A stretch of 34,361 bases of DNA, taken from the NCBI GenBank assembly GCA_009930445.1, contig RZYD01000004.1, positions 1-34,361 of the forward strand, written 5' to 3'. The stretch's first letter is position 1. Every line of letters begins with the position of its first letter. Position numbers and translations under genes: made by a program. Source of the stretch: Bacteroidia bacterium (GTDB taxonomy: Bacteria; Bacteroidota; Bacteroidia; Bacteroidales; BM520). The notes under the pieces are model-generated. The model was not told where the DNA came from. It was given only the letters and a program-made list of their open reading frames with translations, and made no database searches. Positions 33,190 to 34,361 of this stretch are shown here, piece after piece.

Positions 33190-34361
33190 CTAACTACTTG
33201 TTATTGCTTCCCAAGATGTTCCGTTATAAAAATTTAATTTATTAGTGGTTGAGTTAAATATTATCTGTCCTGCCCTTACTCCTAAAAGAGCGTCTCTTTG
33301 CGCTGTAGTTAAACTTTGAGCAACAAATACTTCTTTAGGAATTTTAGTGTTTCCGTCTAATCTTAATATATTAAAATCATCATCTGTCTTAGGAGTTTGA
33401 GTTGCGTTTGTTCCTAAATCTAAATAATAACCACTAGCGCCGTCAGAAGTATTTCCACTAATATCAGTCCCACTTGAAGGACTTGTCATTTTCTCTATAT
33501 TCTTATCAGATTTAATAATAAATTTATTAGTGCTATATTCAACTGTTTCATTTCCACTTGTTAATTCTCTAATTTGTTCTTGTAAAGCTGAGGCAATTTC
33601 ATCAAAAGTCGGGACTTTTTCTCCTATTATTTTAAAATATAAATCTATGCTTACATTTGTCCAAGGATTACTACTAACTTTTTCTATAACATTACCGTTA
33701 GAATAAATATCACTTGTTGAACATTGAGCAGATACATATTGACTTGATGTAGTTTGAGGATAAGCCGGAGGTGTTAAAACTATCGCATATTTTGTATTGG
33801 AATTTAACAAAATAGATGAACTCAAAGTTAATTCTATATCTTGATAACTTGTTGTTAATTCTGTCGCAATGTTTAATGTGGCAGTAGCTAAAGCACTACC
33901 AGTTGGAAAACCACCAGAAGTCGCATATATTCCTACCGTTAATGTTCCATAAGCACTTGAATACTTTTTGAGCCTTAAAACTATTTTTGATATTAAATTT
34001 TTACTTACAGTTTCAAAAGTTTGTCCCTGTTGTATTTCATCATAAAAAGCTCTCTCATTTCCTGACCCACCTACAAAAAGGTCCGTTCCCTCACTTTCGT
34101 ATGGTAAACTTAATATATTATCATCATAGTCAGTATTATCTATATTTATAGAGTATTTTAAAAAGTTAACTGATGTTGCCATATTAACTTTCATATAAAT
34201 ATCGCTTGATACAGAATTCCAACTAGAGCCACCGTTTAAACTATATTTTAATGTTCCGTCTGGATAAGTGTTTGAAGAGCTAGTATTTATTTTATAATAG
34301 TTAGAACCATTACTGTCTGGGCTTTTAAATACAAAACAGTATTTATTACCAACAGTCAACG
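33190..34361 (-). CDS. C-terminal part of the same tail fibre-like protein
   Basis: Ends ...TTAQRDALLGVRAGQIIFNSTTNKLNFYNGTSWEAITSS, a common C-terminal signature of phage fibre/appendage proteins; the listed TTG start at 34359 is an artefact of the cut. Confidence 0.8.
   Translation of the reverse strand, partial: LTVGNKYCFVFKSPDSNGSNYYKINTSSSNTYPDGTLKYSLNGGSSWNSVSSDIYMKVNMATSVNFLKYSINIDNTDYDDNILSLPYESEGTDLFVGGSGNERAFYDEIQQGQTFETVSKNLISKIVLRLKKYSSAYGTLTVGIYATSGGFPTGSALATATLNIATELTTSYQDIELTLSSSILLNSNTKYAIVLTPPAYPQTTSSQYVSAQCSTSDIYSNGNVIEKVSSNPWTNVSIDLYFKIIGEKVPTFDEIASALQEQIRELTSGNETVEYSTNKFIIKSDKNIEKMTSPSSGTDISGNTSDGASGYYLDLGTNATQTPKTDDDFNILRLDGNTKIPKEVFVAQSLTTAQRDALLGVRAGQIIFNSTTNKLNFYNGTSWEAITSS
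34263..34361. repeat. Terminal direct repeat, copy 2 (identical to 1-99)
   Basis: Exact 99-nt match to window start. Confidence 0.97.

Noticed and set aside
34263-34361. Biological direct terminal repeat (DTR) or LTR-like element
   Set aside because: The 99-bp length fits an assembler k-mer overlap and it lies within a coding gene; without read coverage the artefact explanation is preferred.
1-34361. Alternative genetic code (stop reassignment)
   Set aside because: TAA, TAG and TGA all terminate plausible genes (e.g. TGA at 8260, 7506 and 9483 in ATGA-type overlaps), so standard bacterial code 11 fits.
1-34361. CRISPR array, tRNA genes, integrase/attachment site
   Set aside because: No regularly spaced repeat-spacer array, no tRNA-like cloverleaf noticed by eye, and no recombinase ORF; a lytic lifestyle is more likely, though tRNAscan would be needed to exclude a tRNA.

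Overview
This window looks like a complete circular dsDNA tailed-phage genome (siphovirus-like, HK97-type head). The first 99 bp (1-99) repeat exactly as the last 99 bp (34263-34361), so the unique circle is about 34,262 bp. Every credible gene is on the minus strand. Read in that direction from about 31,300, the order is: an early block (HNH, DUF2958-like, 3D-domain lytic enzyme, LexA-like wHTH), a recombination/replication block (Rad52-like annealing protein, PD-(D/E)XK nuclease, SSB, resolvase, HTH replication protein), a ParB/glycosyltransferase/sugar-dehydrogenase block, TerS, TerL, a portal-MuF fusion, prohead protease, major capsid protein, a GT-MTase-GT cassette, connectors, tail tube, tail chaperone with an unannotated -1 frameshift, tape measure, hub, fibre (crossing the contig ends), holin and papain-like peptidase, ending at a strong intrinsic terminator. 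The most unusual signal is at the DNA level. By manual scan all 30 GATC tetranucleotides read GATCGY on the + strand (RCGATC on the coding strand), always in the same orientation and about 1.1 kb apart on average, while every other GATC context is absent. Other notable points are no visible Shine-Dalgarno sequences, near-consensus sigma70-like promoters sometimes abutting the ATG, a capsid-adjacent small domain apparently fused to a glycosyltransferase, and a papain-family protease in the lysis position. No integrase, DNA polymerase, tRNA or CRISPR was seen.
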